Below the pieces are notes generated by a model that had not been told where the DNA came from, searched no databases, and worked only from the letters and a program-made list of their open reading frames with translations. From contig NZ_BEWA01000024.1 in NCBI RefSeq assembly GCF_003112535.1, forward strand, positions 1 through 64,000: a stretch of DNA of 64,000 nucleotides, written 5' to 3'. This document shows, piece after piece, positions 34,216 through 42,677 of this stretch. The translations under genes and the position numbers were made by a program. Each line of letters starts with the position of its first letter. The stretch's first letter is position 1. This DNA comes from Streptomyces rishiriensis (GTDB lineage: Bacteria; Actinomycetota; Actinomycetes; Streptomycetales; Streptomycetaceae).

Positions 34216-34253
34216 GTGAAGGGGCCCTCCACGCGCGTGGAGGGCCCCTTCAC
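34216..34253. terminator. Perfect 38-bp palindromic bidirectional terminator
   Basis: The whole segment equals its own reverse complement: arms of 17 bp (GTGAAGGGGCCCTCCAC) around GCGC. It begins 12 bp past the acylase stop and ends against the stop codon of the convergent cyclo-ligase gene. Confidence 0.93.
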
Positions 34254-34254
34254 G

Positions 34255-34881
34255 TCAGGGGCGGGTTCCGGCGAAGCGGCGCACCGCCGACGGCGTCACC
34301 ACGGCCTGCACGGGCCGGTCGTGCGCCTCGTCCGGCACGTGCTCGACGACCTCGGCGTCGTACAGGAGCACCACCAGGAAGGGGCGGGCCCCGTGCGCCG
34401 CCAGCCGGGCCAGCACACGGTCGTACGATCCGCCGCCGCGGCCGAGCCGCACACCGCGCTCGTCGACCGCGAGGCCGGGCAGCAGCACCACGTCGGCGTC
34501 GGCCACGGCGTCGGGGCCGAGGCGTTCGCCGGCCGGTTCCAAGAGGGCCGTCTTCCCGCCGTGTTGGACCCGCGCGAGAGAGCCCTCTCCGGCGTACGCG
34601 CCCCAGTCCAGGTCGTTGTCGGGCAGCAGGGCGGGGAGCAGCACGCGCACGCCCCGCGCGCGCAGGGCGTCCAGCAGCACCGGGGTGCCGGGCTCGGCGC
34701 CCACGGAGACGTACGCCGCCACCGTGCGCGCCCGGGCCAGCTCGGGCAGCTCCAGGGCTCGCTCGGCCAGTGCGGCGGCGGCCGAGCGCAGGTCATCCGT
34801 CGTCAACCTGTTTCTCGCGCCGAGGAACCCTCGCCGCAACATCCGTTTGTCAGGCTCAGGGCCGCCTTCGAGGTGACTCAT
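34255..34881 (-). CDS. 5-Formyltetrahydrofolate cyclo-ligase
   Basis: A 208-aa ATP-dependent enzyme that returns 5-formyl-THF to the one-carbon pool as 5,10-methenyl-THF. The family signature is LGRGGGSYDRVLARL (about residues 145-159). The N-terminus KRMLRRGFLGARNRL has the conserved basic residues that bind ATP. ATG at 34881 is the start that fits the family. It is divergent from galU with a 115-bp AT-rich promoter region between, an arrangement shared with mycobacteria. Confidence 0.92.
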   Translation of the reverse strand: MSHLEGGPEPDKRMLRRGFLGARNRLTTDDLRSAAAALAERALELPELARARTVAAYVSVGAEPGTPVLLDALRARGVRVLLPALLPDNDLDWGAYAGEGSLARVQHGGKTALLEPAGERLGPDAVADADVVLLPGLAVDERGVRLGRGGGSYDRVLARLAAHGARPFLVVLLYDAEVVEHVPDEAHDRPVQAVVTPSAVRRFAGTRP

Positions 34882-34930
34882 ATGTCGCTCCCGCACCGGT
34901 CGTACATTGCTCTCACACAGCTTTAGTAAG

Positions 34931-34946
34931 TTCATATGATCATGAA
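34931..34946. promoter_or_regulatory. Inverted repeat in the galU/cyclo-ligase promoter region
   Basis: TTCAT-ATGATC-ATGAA is a 16-bp inverted repeat in an AT-rich patch, 51 bp upstream of the galU ATG and 50 bp upstream of the cyclo-ligase start. It could be an operator or part of overlapping promoters. Confidence 0.35.
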
Positions 34947-34996
34947 TTGGCCAGATCCACAGATTCGGCTCAAAGCCAGCGGATAAGGTGAGCGGC

Positions 34997-35899
34997 ATGA
35001 CTCAGTCGCACCCCAGGATCAGCAAGGCTGTCATTCCCGCGGCCGGCCTCGGCACCCGGTTCCTGCCGGCGACCAAGGCCACTCCCAAGGAGATGCTGCC
35101 GGTCGTGGACAAGCCCGCTATCCAGTACGTGGTCGAGGAGGCCGTCTCCGCCGGCCTCGACGACGTCCTCATGGTCACCGGCCGCAACAAGCGGCCCCTG
35201 GAGGACCACTTCGACCGCAACTACGAACTCGAGTCGGCACTGCAGAAGAAGGGCGACGCCGCCCGCCTCGCCAAGGTCCAGCAGTCCAGCGACCTCGCCA
35301 CCATGCACTACGTGCGCCAGGGCGACCCCAGGGGCCTCGGCCACGCCGTCCTGTGCGCCGCCCCGCACGTCGGGCAGGAGCCCTTCGCCGTCCTCCTCGG
35401 CGACGACCTGATCGACCCCCGCGACCCGCTGCTCCAGCGCATGATCGAGGTCCAGGAGCAGCACGGCGGCAGCGTCGTCGCGCTCATGGAGGTCGCCCCC
35501 GAGCAGATCCACCTCTACGGCTGCGCGGCCGTGGACAGCACCGTGGACAGCGACGTCGTCAAGGTGACCGGCCTCGTGGAGAAGCCGGACCCGGCGGACG
35601 CCCCGTCGAACTACGCGATCATCGGCCGCTACGTGCTCGACCCCAGCGTGTTCGGCGTCCTGCGCGAGACCGAGCCCGGCCGCGGCGGCGAGATCCAGCT
35701 CACCGACGCCCTCCAGCAGCTCGCGCAGGACGAGAAGCTCGGCGGTCCCGTCCACGGCGTCGTCTTCAAGGGCCGCCGCTATGACACCGGCGACCGGGGC
35801 GACTATCTGCGTGCCATTGTCAGACTCGCGTGCGAACGTGAAGATCTGGGTCCGGACTTCCGGTCCTGGCTTCGCAGTTACGTCACCGAGGAGATGTAG
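34997..35899 (+). CDS. galU: UTP-glucose-1-phosphate uridylyltransferase
   Basis: A 300-aa enzyme that makes UDP-glucose for cell-wall and glycan synthesis. The nucleotide-binding signature AVIPAAGLGTRFLPATKATP and the active-site region KEMLPVVDKPAIQYVVEEA are near the N-terminus; GLGHAVLCA and LVEKPDPADAPSNYAI are also typical. ATG at 34997 follows AAGG. An in-frame GTG at 34988 would add three residues. moeA begins five bases after its stop, so the two probably share a transcript. Confidence 0.95.
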   Translation: MTQSHPRISKAVIPAAGLGTRFLPATKATPKEMLPVVDKPAIQYVVEEAVSAGLDDVLMVTGRNKRPLEDHFDRNYELESALQKKGDAARLAKVQQSSDLATMHYVRQGDPRGLGHAVLCAAPHVGQEPFAVLLGDDLIDPRDPLLQRMIEVQEQHGGSVVALMEVAPEQIHLYGCAAVDSTVDSDVVKVTGLVEKPDPADAPSNYAIIGRYVLDPSVFGVLRETEPGRGGEIQLTDALQQLAQDEKLGGPVHGVVFKGRRYDTGDRGDYLRAIVRLACEREDLGPDFRSWLRSYVTEEM

Positions 35900-35904
35900 C
35901 CACT

Positions 35905-37230
35905 TTGAGCACCGCCGCGCCCCGTCCCGCCGCCGAGGACCGCCTCTGGTCGGTGGACGAGCACCTGGAGGACATCCTCGCCACCGTCCGCCCGCTGGAG
36001 CCCATCGAGCTGCAACTGCCCGACGCCCAGGGCTGCGTCCTCGTCGAGGACGTCACGGTGCCGGTCTCGCTGCCGCCCTTCGACAACAGCTCCATGGACG
36101 GCTACGCGGTACGGGTCGCGGACGTCGCGGGCGCGAGCGAGGAGTTCCCGGCCGCTCTGGACGTCGTCGGCGACGTCGCCGCGGGACAGGCGGACTACCG
36201 GCTCCACGTCGGGCCGGGCCAGGCCGCCCGCATCATGACCGGCGCCCCGCTGCCGGCCGGCGCGGAGGCCGTCGTCCCCGTGGAGTGGACCGACGGAGGG
36301 CTCGGCGAGGGCCCGGTCAGCGGGATGCGCGCCCGCAGCCTCGCCCCCGAGCAGGCCTCGGGGCACGTGCGCGTGTACCGGCCCGCCGAGGCCCGCGCGC
36401 ACGTGCGCGCCAAGGGCAGCGACGTGAAGGCGGGGGACCGCGCCCTCGACGCCGGCACCGTCCTCGGGCCGCCCCAGATCGCCCTGCTGGCCGCGATCGG
36501 CCGGGCCTCCGTGCGGGTGCGCCCGCGCCCGCGCGTGGTCGTGATGTCCACCGGCAGCGAGCTCGTCCAGCCCGGCGAGGAGCTGGGCAGCGGCCAGATC
36601 TACGACTCCAACAGCTTCGCCCTCACCGCCGCCGCAAGGGACGCAGGCGCCATCGCCTACCGGGTCGGCGCGGTCGCCGACGACGCCGAGACCCTGCGCT
36701 CCACCATCGAGGACCAGCTCGTGCGCGCCGACCTCGTCGTCACCACCGGCGGGGTGAGCGTCGGGGCGTACGACGTCGTCAAGGAGGCGCTGGAGCACGT
36801 CGGCGACGAGGACGAGGAGGGTGGCGGCGTCGAGTTCCGCAAGCTCGCCATGCAGCCCGGCAAGCCCCAGGGCTTCGGCTCCGTCGGTCCCGACCACACC
36901 CCCCTGCTCGCCCTGCCCGGCAACCCCGTGTCGTCGTACGTGTCCTTCGAGCTGTTCGTCCGCCCCGCCATCCGCACCCTCATGGGCCTCGCGGACGTCC
37001 ACCGGCCCGTCACGCGCGCGAAGCTGACCGCCGACAAGGCGCTGACCTCGCCGAAGGGGCGCAGACAGTTCCTGCGCGCCGTGCACACCGAGGGCGCCGT
37101 CCGCCCGGTCGGCGGCTCCGGCTCCCACCTGGTCGCGGCCCTCGCGCACGCCGACGCGCTCATCGTCGTCCCCGAGGACGTGGAGTCCGTCGAGCCCGGC
37201 GCCGAGGTCGAGGTCGTCCTGCTCGGCTGA
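35905..37230 (+). CDS. moeA: Molybdopterin molybdotransferase MoeA
   Basis: A 441-aa enzyme that inserts molybdate into adenylated molybdopterin. The N-terminal region shows PPFDNSSMDGYAVR, and RIMTGAPLPAGAEAVVPVE follows. The MoCF_biosynth domain has VVVMSTGSELVQPGEE and VVTTGGVSVGAYDVV, and the C-terminal domain begins after LALPGNPVSSYVSFELFVRP. The start codon is TTG at 35905, with GAGGAG inside the end of galU as ribosome-binding site. This is the first gene of a Moco block with moaC and mog. Confidence 0.95.
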   Translation: MSTAAPRPAAEDRLWSVDEHLEDILATVRPLEPIELQLPDAQGCVLVEDVTVPVSLPPFDNSSMDGYAVRVADVAGASEEFPAALDVVGDVAAGQADYRLHVGPGQAARIMTGAPLPAGAEAVVPVEWTDGGLGEGPVSGMRARSLAPEQASGHVRVYRPAEARAHVRAKGSDVKAGDRALDAGTVLGPPQIALLAAIGRASVRVRPRPRVVVMSTGSELVQPGEELGSGQIYDSNSFALTAAARDAGAIAYRVGAVADDAETLRSTIEDQLVRADLVVTTGGVSVGAYDVVKEALEHVGDEDEEGGGVEFRKLAMQPGKPQGFGSVGPDHTPLLALPGNPVSSYVSFELFVRPAIRTLMGLADVHRPVTRAKLTADKALTSPKGRRQFLRAVHTEGAVRPVGGSGSHLVAALAHADALIVVPEDVESVEPGAEVEVVLLG

Positions 37231-37314
37231 GCGCCCCGGGTTGGGGGTACCGTGTCGCGCACAACAGGCCCGTGCGCCGCACCGCGCCGAGCCCGGACCG
37301 GGAGCGCCACCAGC

Positions 37315-37827
37315 ATGACTGTGCCTTCCCGGGGGGAGACCCCCGGACCCCCTCATCAGGACCGACTGACGCACATCGACGACGCGGGCGCGGCGCGCAT
37401 GGTCGACGTGTCCGGCAAGGACGTCACCGCCCGCACCGCGCGGGCCAGCGGACGGGTCCTCGTCTCGCCCCGCGTGATCGAGCTGCTGCGCGGCGAGGGG
37501 GTGCCCAAGGGCGACGCGCTGGCCACCGCGCGGATCGCGGGCATCATGGGGGCCAAGCGCACCCCGGACCTCATCCCGCTGTGCCACCCCCTGGCCGTCT
37601 CCGGTGTGAAACTGGAACTGTCGGTCGCGGACGACGCCGTGGAGATCACCGCCACGGTGAAGACGACGGACCGCACGGGCGTCGAGATGGAGGCCCTCAC
37701 CGCGGTCTCCGTCGCCGCGCTCACCGTGGTCGACATGGTCAAGGCCGTCGACAAGAAAGCGGTGATCACGGACGTGCGCGTGGAGGAGAAGACGGGCGGC
37801 AAGTCGGGCGACTGGAGCCGGGCATGA
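37315..37827 (+). CDS. moaC: Cyclic pyranopterin monophosphate synthase MoaC
   Basis: A 170-aa enzyme for the second step of molybdenum cofactor synthesis, acting after MoaA. Signatures are RLTHIDDAGAARMVDVSGKD, MGAKRTPDLIPLCHPL with the conserved catalytic region, and VEMEALTAVSVAALTVVDMV. The stop overlaps the mog start as ATGA, so they are translationally coupled. ATG at 37315 is preceded by GGGAG. A longer frame from 37252 gives Arg-rich, non-family sequence. Confidence 0.95.
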   Translation: MTVPSRGETPGPPHQDRLTHIDDAGAARMVDVSGKDVTARTARASGRVLVSPRVIELLRGEGVPKGDALATARIAGIMGAKRTPDLIPLCHPLAVSGVKLELSVADDAVEITATVKTTDRTGVEMEALTAVSVAALTVVDMVKAVDKKAVITDVRVEEKTGGKSGDWSRA

Positions 37828-38333
37828 GCGCGGCGCCGTACCGGGCCCTCGTGGTGACCGCCTCCAACCGCGCCGCCGCCGGGGTCTACGAGGACCGGGG
37901 AGGCCCCCTGATCGCCGACGGCCTGCGCGGCTTCGGCTTCGCCGTCGACGGCCCGCGGGTCGTCCCCGACGGGGACCCGGTGGAGGCCGCGCTGCGGGCC
38001 GCCGTCGAGGCCGGGTACGACGTCGTCGTCACCACCGGCGGCACCGGGATCTCGCCCACCGACCGCACGCCCGAGGCGACCCGCGCCGTGCTCGACCGCG
38101 AGACGCCGGGCATCGCCGAGGCCATCCGGGCCTACGGCCGGGACAAGGTGCCCACCTCGGCCCTCTCGCGCGGGCTGGCCGGAGTGGCGGGCGGCACCCT
38201 GATCGTCAATCTGCCCGGCTCCACCGGCGGTGTGAAGGACGGTCTGGCCGTCCTGGAACCGCTGCTGATCCACGCCGTCGACCAGATCCGCGGCGGCGAC
38301 CACCCGGGACCCAGCCACGGGGGTGCGAGCTGA
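37824..38333 (+). CDS. mog: Molybdopterin adenylyltransferase (Mog/MoaB-type)
   Basis: A 169-aa enzyme of the MogA/MoaB/CinA fold that adenylates molybdopterin before MoeA acts. YRALVVTASNRAAAGVYEDR is the start, and DVVVTTGGTGISPTDRTPEA contains the GGTG motif that binds the phosphate. LIVNLPGSTGGVKDGLAVL is the closing signature. It overlaps moaC by 4 nt and the following acetyltransferase frame by 4 nt. Mog and MoaB cannot be separated from sequence alone. Confidence 0.93.
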   Translation: MSAAPYRALVVTASNRAAAGVYEDRGGPLIADGLRGFGFAVDGPRVVPDGDPVEAALRAAVEAGYDVVVTTGGTGISPTDRTPEATRAVLDRETPGIAEAIRAYGRDKVPTSALSRGLAGVAGGTLIVNLPGSTGGVKDGLAVLEPLLIHAVDQIRGGDHPGPSHGGAS

Positions 38334-39034
38334 ACAGCCCATCCTGGCCCGTCGAGCTGCGGGACGGCGACGTCGTCCTGCGGCCGATAAAGCTCCGCGA
38401 CCAGCGGGCCTGGCGCGAGGTCAACCGGCGCAACCGGGACTGGCTGCGCCCCTGGGAGGCGACCATCCCGCCGCCCGCGCCCAGCGGGCCGATCGCGCAC
38501 CGGCCGACGTACCGCCAGATGGTCCGGCACCTGCGGACCGAGGCGAACGCGGGGCGGATGCTGCCGTTCGTCATCGAGTACCAGGGGCAGCTCGTCGGGC
38601 AGTTGACGGTCGCCGGGATCACCTGGGGCTCCATGTGCTCGGGGCACGTCGGCTACTGGGTGGACGAGTCGGTCGCGGGCCGCGGGGTCATGCCGACGGC
38701 CGTGGCCATGGTCGTGGACCACTGTTTCCGCACCGTCGGACTCCACCGCATCGAGGTCTGCATTCGGCCCGAGAACGGCCCCAGCCGCCGGGTCGTGGAG
38801 AAACTCGGATTCCGCGAGGAAGGACTGCGTCCGCGTTATCTCCACATCGACGGCGCCTGGCGCGACCATCTGGTGTTCGCCCTCACGGCGGAGGAGGTCC
38901 CGGAGGGCCTGCTGAGCCGCTGGCGGCGCTCACGCTCCCGGACCGCGCCCCGCGGGCACCGGAACACGTCCGAGAGCACGCCCCAGAGCACGCGGGGGAA
39001 TGCGGCGGGGAATCACCGGGATCCCGGAAATTGA
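38330..39034 (+). CDS. RimJ/RimL-type GNAT N-acetyltransferase, probable CTG start
   Basis: A 234-aa GNAT enzyme resembling ribosomal-protein alanine acetyltransferase RimJ. The N-terminal NSPSWPVELRDGDVVLRP and the core LVGQLTVAGITWGSMCSGHV, GRGVMPTAVAMV (acetyl-CoA loop) and NGPSRRVVEKLGFREEGL are standard. The first ATG in frame (38519) would delete 63 well-conserved residues. Upstream the frame has no ATG, GTG or TTG for at least 80 codon positions before that ATG. CTG at 38330-38332 overlaps the mog stop as CTGA, exactly where an ATGA or GTGA would be expected. The tail after residue 190 is Ser/Arg/Asn-rich. In mycobacteria rimJ also follows moeA. Confidence 0.85.
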   Translation: MNSPSWPVELRDGDVVLRPIKLRDQRAWREVNRRNRDWLRPWEATIPPPAPSGPIAHRPTYRQMVRHLRTEANAGRMLPFVIEYQGQLVGQLTVAGITWGSMCSGHVGYWVDESVAGRGVMPTAVAMVVDHCFRTVGLHRIEVCIRPENGPSRRVVEKLGFREEGLRPRYLHIDGAWRDHLVFALTAEEVPEGLLSRWRRSRSRTAPRGHRNTSESTPQSTRGNAAGNHRDPGN

Positions 39035-39176
39035 ATAAGTGTTCGATGGAATAAACGTTCGACAGAGCGCGACAGTGATCGAGCGGTGACTGTCGTGGGC
39101 GGGGGAATTCGCCTCCCTGGCGGCCTGCTGATCACATCGATCACAAAAAAAGTTCGAAATATCAGCCGGATCGTGC

Positions 39177-39181
39177 GACAC
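39177..39181 (+). promoter_or_regulatory. GACAC motif upstream of sepX (possible WhiA site)
   Basis: GACAC lies 52 bp before the sepX start. WhiA recognises this pentamer, but five bases alone are weak evidence. The surrounding gap (39035-39232) also has a direct GTTCGA repeat at about 39041-39064 and GATCACA twice at about 39130-39144. Confidence 0.2.
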
Positions 39182-39232
39182 ACCGGCTCAATTGGCGGAT
39201 GGCCTCACGTAAACCCCTCTACGGTGTGAGAC

Positions 39233-40750
39233 GTGAGCAGCAGCGGCCTCATCTACGCAGTCATCGTCGGGGCCTGGGCCGCCTACTTGGTGCCCATGTG
39301 GCTCCGTAGGCAGGACGAGCTGAACGAGGCTCGTCCGACCGAACGCTTCAGCACCGCGATCCGGCTGCTGTCCGGACGCGCGGGGATGGAGCGCCGGTAC
39401 GCCAAGGACCTGCGGGCGCGCTCCACCGAGGAGGAGCCCGGCGCCGACGCTCCGGACGCCGTCACCGACACGGTCGACGTCCGGGCCTTCGCCATGCCTC
39501 CGACCCGCCCGCAGGTGAAGGCGCCGGTGCACGAGTACGGGAACGAGCACGGGAACGAGCGCGGGAACGAGCGCGGCCAGGAACGCGGGACGGGACGTCC
39601 GGAGGGGGCGCGCGAGGCGGCGGCCGACTCGGGGCGGGAACCCCGTGAACTGGGCGTCAGGCCGACCCGCGACCACGCCTCCGCGCAGTCCGCGCCGTCT
39701 GCGCATTCCGCGGCCTCCGGAGCCCCTCCGGCTCCGTCGGCGGCCCAGGCGTCTCAGGCCTCTCAGACGTCCCAGGAGCTCCCGGCCTCTTCTGCCTCTT
39801 ACGCCTCTCCGGCGTCGCACGCTCACGCGAGTTCCGCGGCCTCCGCGTCCGCGCGCGGGGCGGGTCGGCGCGTGCCGGTCGCGCGGCACACGTCCTCGGC
39901 ACGGCCGTCGGGGCGGTACACGTCCGCCGCGCAGGCGTCCGCCGCCCAGGCGGCCGCCGCGCGCGCCCAGCGCTCGAAGGCGCTCGCACGCCGTCGGCGC
40001 ACCACGGTGATGCTCTTCCTGGCCTTCACTCTCGGCGCGATCGTCGCGGCCGTCGGCGGCCTCGCATTCCTCTGGGCGCCCGCCGTGCCCGCCGTCCTGC
40101 TCAGCGGGTACATCGCCTATCTGCGCGCCCAGGAGCACCGCCGCTTCGCCTACCAGATGGACCGCAGGCGTGCCGAGGTCGCCGCGCAGCGCCTGCGCGA
40201 GCGCCAGCCGCGCCGGCGGGCCCCGGCTCCGGCGAGCGCCTCGTCCCCCGACACCGGCTCCGACGCCGGCGCAGAGGAGCCGCACGAGGGAGCCGAGCCG
40301 GAGACCGACCCGGGCCTGCTGGCCCTGGCCGCGGACCGCCGGGCGCTCGTCGAGCAGACCGACCACGCCGAGTGGGTCGACCAGCAGCGTGAGCGGCAGC
40401 GCCGTCCCGGGCACGGCGAGAGCTGGGACCCGGTCCCGGTCCCGCTGCCCACGTACGTGACCGCACCGGTCGCCCCGCGTGCCACGTCCGACGTGGATCT
40501 CACGGCGCCCGACGCCTGGAGTTCGGCCCGGTCGAGCTCCGTCGCGCCGGACCAGGAGACGGTCGACGCCGGGGACGCCCCGGCCGGGGAGCCGGAAGCG
40601 GCGGACCTCGCCGAGGACCGGCCCGAGGAGGGCGGCGAGCGCAGCGACGCCCGGCGCGCGGCCTCGGCCCGGCGTTCGCGCGAGCGCGGCCGCACCCCGC
40701 TGTTCGACCAGTACGAGGACGGCGAGCGGCCCCGCGCCGCCAACGAATAG
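39233..40750 (+). CDS. sepX: SepX/GlpR-type divisome membrane protein
   Basis: A 505-aa protein conserved in Actinobacteria. The N-terminal membrane segment (LIYAVIVGAWAAYLVPMWL, about residues 5-23) runs into RRQDELNEARPTERFSTAIR, the strongly conserved part. A long low-complexity Ala/Ser/Gln-rich region (about 100-245) follows, then two membrane segments (about 258-293, MLFLAFTLGAIVAAVGGLAF and AVPAVLLSGYIAYL). The cytosolic C-terminus is acidic and Arg-rich. In S. venezuelae SepX supports septum formation and interacts with the divisome; the corynebacterial/mycobacterial homologue is GlpR. GNERGNERG repeats come from 12-bp DNA units at about 39539-39590. The GTG start gives the conserved N-terminus. 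Confidence 0.88.
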   Translation: MSSSGLIYAVIVGAWAAYLVPMWLRRQDELNEARPTERFSTAIRLLSGRAGMERRYAKDLRARSTEEEPGADAPDAVTDTVDVRAFAMPPTRPQVKAPVHEYGNEHGNERGNERGQERGTGRPEGAREAAADSGREPRELGVRPTRDHASAQSAPSAHSAASGAPPAPSAAQASQASQTSQELPASSASYASPASHAHASSAASASARGAGRRVPVARHTSSARPSGRYTSAAQASAAQAAAARAQRSKALARRRRTTVMLFLAFTLGAIVAAVGGLAFLWAPAVPAVLLSGYIAYLRAQEHRRFAYQMDRRRAEVAAQRLRERQPRRRAPAPASASSPDTGSDAGAEEPHEGAEPETDPGLLALAADRRALVEQTDHAEWVDQQRERQRRPGHGESWDPVPVPLPTYVTAPVAPRATSDVDLTAPDAWSSARSSSVAPDQETVDAGDAPAGEPEAADLAEDRPEEGGERSDARRAASARRSRERGRTPLFDQYEDGERPRAANE

Positions 40751-40832
40751 GGATCCCGGCACCCCCCGCCCGGCCTCGGGGAACGGATTTCCAAGCAGGC
40801 CGATGGGGGTGCTAGAGTTTCACTCGTTGCAA

Positions 40833-40906
40833 GGGCCTGTGGCGCAGTCTGGTAGCGCACCTCGTTCGCATCGAGGGGGTCTGGGGTTCAAATCCCCACA
40901 GGTCCA
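40833..40906 (+). tRNA. tRNA-Ala(CGC)
   Basis: A complete 74-nt cloverleaf. The acceptor GGGCCTG pairs with CAGGTCC (one G-T), the D arm is GCGCAGTCTGGTAGCGC, and the anticodon stem-loop CTCG-TTCGCAT-CGAG has CGC at 40867-40869. The T arm is GGGGTTCAAATCCCC. The 3' CCA is not encoded. CGC reads GCG, a frequent codon at this GC content. Confidence 0.96.
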
Positions 40907-40914
40907 CCGCAGCT

Positions 40915-40949
40915 CAAAGCCCCGGTCGGGATTCCCGACCGGGGCTTTG
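40915..40949 (+). terminator. Strong stem-loop terminator after tRNA-Ala
   Basis: CAAAGCCCCGGTCGGG pairs with CCCGACCGGGGCTTTG around a 3-base loop. It starts 8 bp past the tRNA and can also serve the convergent DinB-like gene. Confidence 0.93.
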
Positions 40950-40994
40950 CCATGCCCTGCAGCAGTGAAGTACCGCGCCCGCGCCGGGTCTTGC

Positions 40995-41555
40995 TCACTG
41001 GCCGACCCGCCCGTCGACCCGCTCGCGCAGCAGGTCGGCGTGGCCGCAGTGGCGGGCGTACTCCTCGATCCGGTGCACCATCAGCTCCCGGACCGCGATC
41101 CCGTCCCTGCCCACCCGCTCGCCGGGGTCGGGGTGCTCCGCCAGCGCGGCGTCGGTCGCGGACTGCTCCCGTTCCAGATCCGAGAACGCGGCGTCCACCA
41201 CGGCCTGCTCCGCGACCGCCCCGTGGAAGTCCGCGTCCTTCGGGCCGTACAGCCTCGGCAGCGGGGCGCCGTCGGTGATCCAGTTGCGCCAGTCCCGTTC
41301 CACCTCGGCGAGGTGCCGGACCAGGCCGAGCAGCGACATCGTCGACGGCGGCACCGACCGGCGGGCCAACTGCTCCGCGTCCAGGCCCTCGCACTTCATC
41401 CGCAGCGTCAGGCGGTAACTCGCCAGGAAGTGCCGCAGCGTCGCCGACTCGCCCTCCGGGCCCGGCCCTTGCGTGTCGCGGGGGTCGTCGTCCGGGTCGA
41501 CCCACATGTCGGGGAAGGCGGTTGCGGTGCTCCATCGCGCGGGACGGTCATCCAT
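40995..41555 (-). CDS. DinB/DUF664-family protein (mini-circle type)
   Basis: A 186-aa protein of the DinB/YfiT four-helix fold, DUF664 subgroup (the Streptomyces mini-circle protein family). Typical parts are TLRHFLASYRLTLRMKCEGL, ARRSVPPSTMSLLGLVRHLA and VERDWRNWI, with the metal-binding His in LVRHLAEVE. A later His lies in VHRIEEYARHCGHADLLRE. Family members are thiol-dependent metalloenzymes (mycothiol or bacillithiol transferases) or of unknown function. ATG at 41555 or 41564 are both possible starts. It is convergent with tRNA-Ala. Confidence 0.82.
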   Translation of the reverse strand: MDDRPARWSTATAFPDMWVDPDDDPRDTQGPGPEGESATLRHFLASYRLTLRMKCEGLDAEQLARRSVPPSTMSLLGLVRHLAEVERDWRNWITDGAPLPRLYGPKDADFHGAVAEQAVVDAAFSDLEREQSATDAALAEHPDPGERVGRDGIAVRELMVHRIEEYARHCGHADLLRERVDGRVGQ

Positions 41556-42063
41556 GCGTCGCATACTCGTCCGTGACGGTCCGGGCCGCCACCGGGTTTT
41601 CCCCGCCGCGCTGCGGGCGTCGGCCGAGCAGCGTCGTCCCGTCCCGCGGCGTCGCCACGGACTCGGCGGCGCTCTGCCGCCGTGCCTCGGTTGTGGCCAG
41701 CCACGGCGGCGCTGCGGCGGATCCTCGCGCCCGCGTGCGCCCGCGCCAACAGGCCCACCACATCCGGCAGTCGGGGCGCCGGCCGCCGTGCCGGCGGCGC
41801 CGAGAGCAGTGCGACCGCCGTGATCGGCGGCAGCGGGCGGACGACGTACGTCCCGCGCGACCGCCGCGCGCACCGCCGCCGGGTCCGCCTCCACGCCCAA
41901 CCGGGCTACGGGCGGGGCCGGTCGGGCCGACCGTACGTCCTGCCCCTGACGATCACCGGCGCCGCCGCGCACCGCTCCGGCGCGCTCACGCGCGCTTCCG
42001 GCGACGCGGCCGGCACCTGGGCGGCATCCTCATGAGACCGGACCTGCCGCCCCCTGGGGGATC
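41556..42063. other. 508-bp region with no supported gene
   Basis: It lies between two minus-strand genes. Plus-strand frames here encode Arg/Ala/Gly-rich sequence without a recognisable domain. The plus-strand segment ending ITGAAAHRSGALTRASGDAA at about 42035 looks the least random and might be a decayed gene end, but I cannot support it. Confidence 0.5.
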
Positions 42064-42546
42064 TCAGGAGCCGAGGGGCTTGGCGAAGCAGCGGCTCGAC
42101 TCGTACTCACGGTAATAGCCGAACTTCGTGCACGGTTCGTAGCCGCTGGAGGTGTACAGGGCGATGGCCTCCGGCTGCTCGGTGCCGGTCTCCAGGACCA
42201 TCCGGATGCGGCCGGCGTCGCGCGCGTCGTCCTCCAGCGCGGTGAGCATCCGCCGCGCCAGGCCCCGTCCGCGCATGTCCCGGACCACGAACATCCGCTT
42301 CAGCTCGGCGTCGCCGTCCTGGTTGCCCTCGCCGTTCTCGTCCTGGCTGCGCCAGCCACCGGTGGCCACCGGGCGATCGGTCTCGTCGTAGGCGATGAGA
42401 TAGACGCCACGGGGCGGCTGGAAGTCGCAGGGCGCGAGGACGGTGGCGTCGCCGCCGTCGCCGTAGCGCTCGTGGTACTCGGCCTGGACCTCGTCGTTGA
42501 GCTTCACCGCGTCGGGATGGTCGAAGGGGACTGAACGTATTTTCAC
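42064..42546 (-). CDS. GNAT-family N-acetyltransferase
   Basis: A 160-aa enzyme. The GNAT core is clear: ELKRMFVVRDMRGRGLARRM carries the V-x-x-x-x-R-G-x-G/A acetyl-CoA loop, then IRMVLETGTEQPEAIALYTS and SGYEPCTKFGYYREYESSRC. A short acidic insert (DENGEGNQDGDAE) precedes the core strand. I prefer GTG at 42546, giving KIRSVPFDHPDAVKLNDEVQ, over an upstream ATG at 42570 that adds eight residues. The substrate is unknown. Confidence 0.85.
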   Translation of the reverse strand: MKIRSVPFDHPDAVKLNDEVQAEYHERYGDGGDATVLAPCDFQPPRGVYLIAYDETDRPVATGGWRSQDENGEGNQDGDAELKRMFVVRDMRGRGLARRMLTALEDDARDAGRIRMVLETGTEQPEAIALYTSSGYEPCTKFGYYREYESSRCFAKPLGS

Positions 42547-42677
42547 GCCCCACACAGTACGGGCATCCACAGCTCGACTCCTTGACGGCAGCGACCGGCG
42601 TCCCCGACCGGAGTCCCCTTAGGGCATCCCCGCGACCGGCGTCCGGGCCGGCGCGCTCGGGCCGGTATCGTGCCGGG

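Noticed and set aside
39035..39064. SOS box (TCGAAC-N4-GTTCGA) near the end of rimJ
   Set aside because: GTTCGA occurs twice, but as a direct repeat with wrong spacing, not an inverted LexA site.
41556..42063. Possible gene in the gap after the DinB-like gene
   Set aside because: No frame combines a ribosome-binding site, start and recognisable domain; I left it as unexplained sequence.
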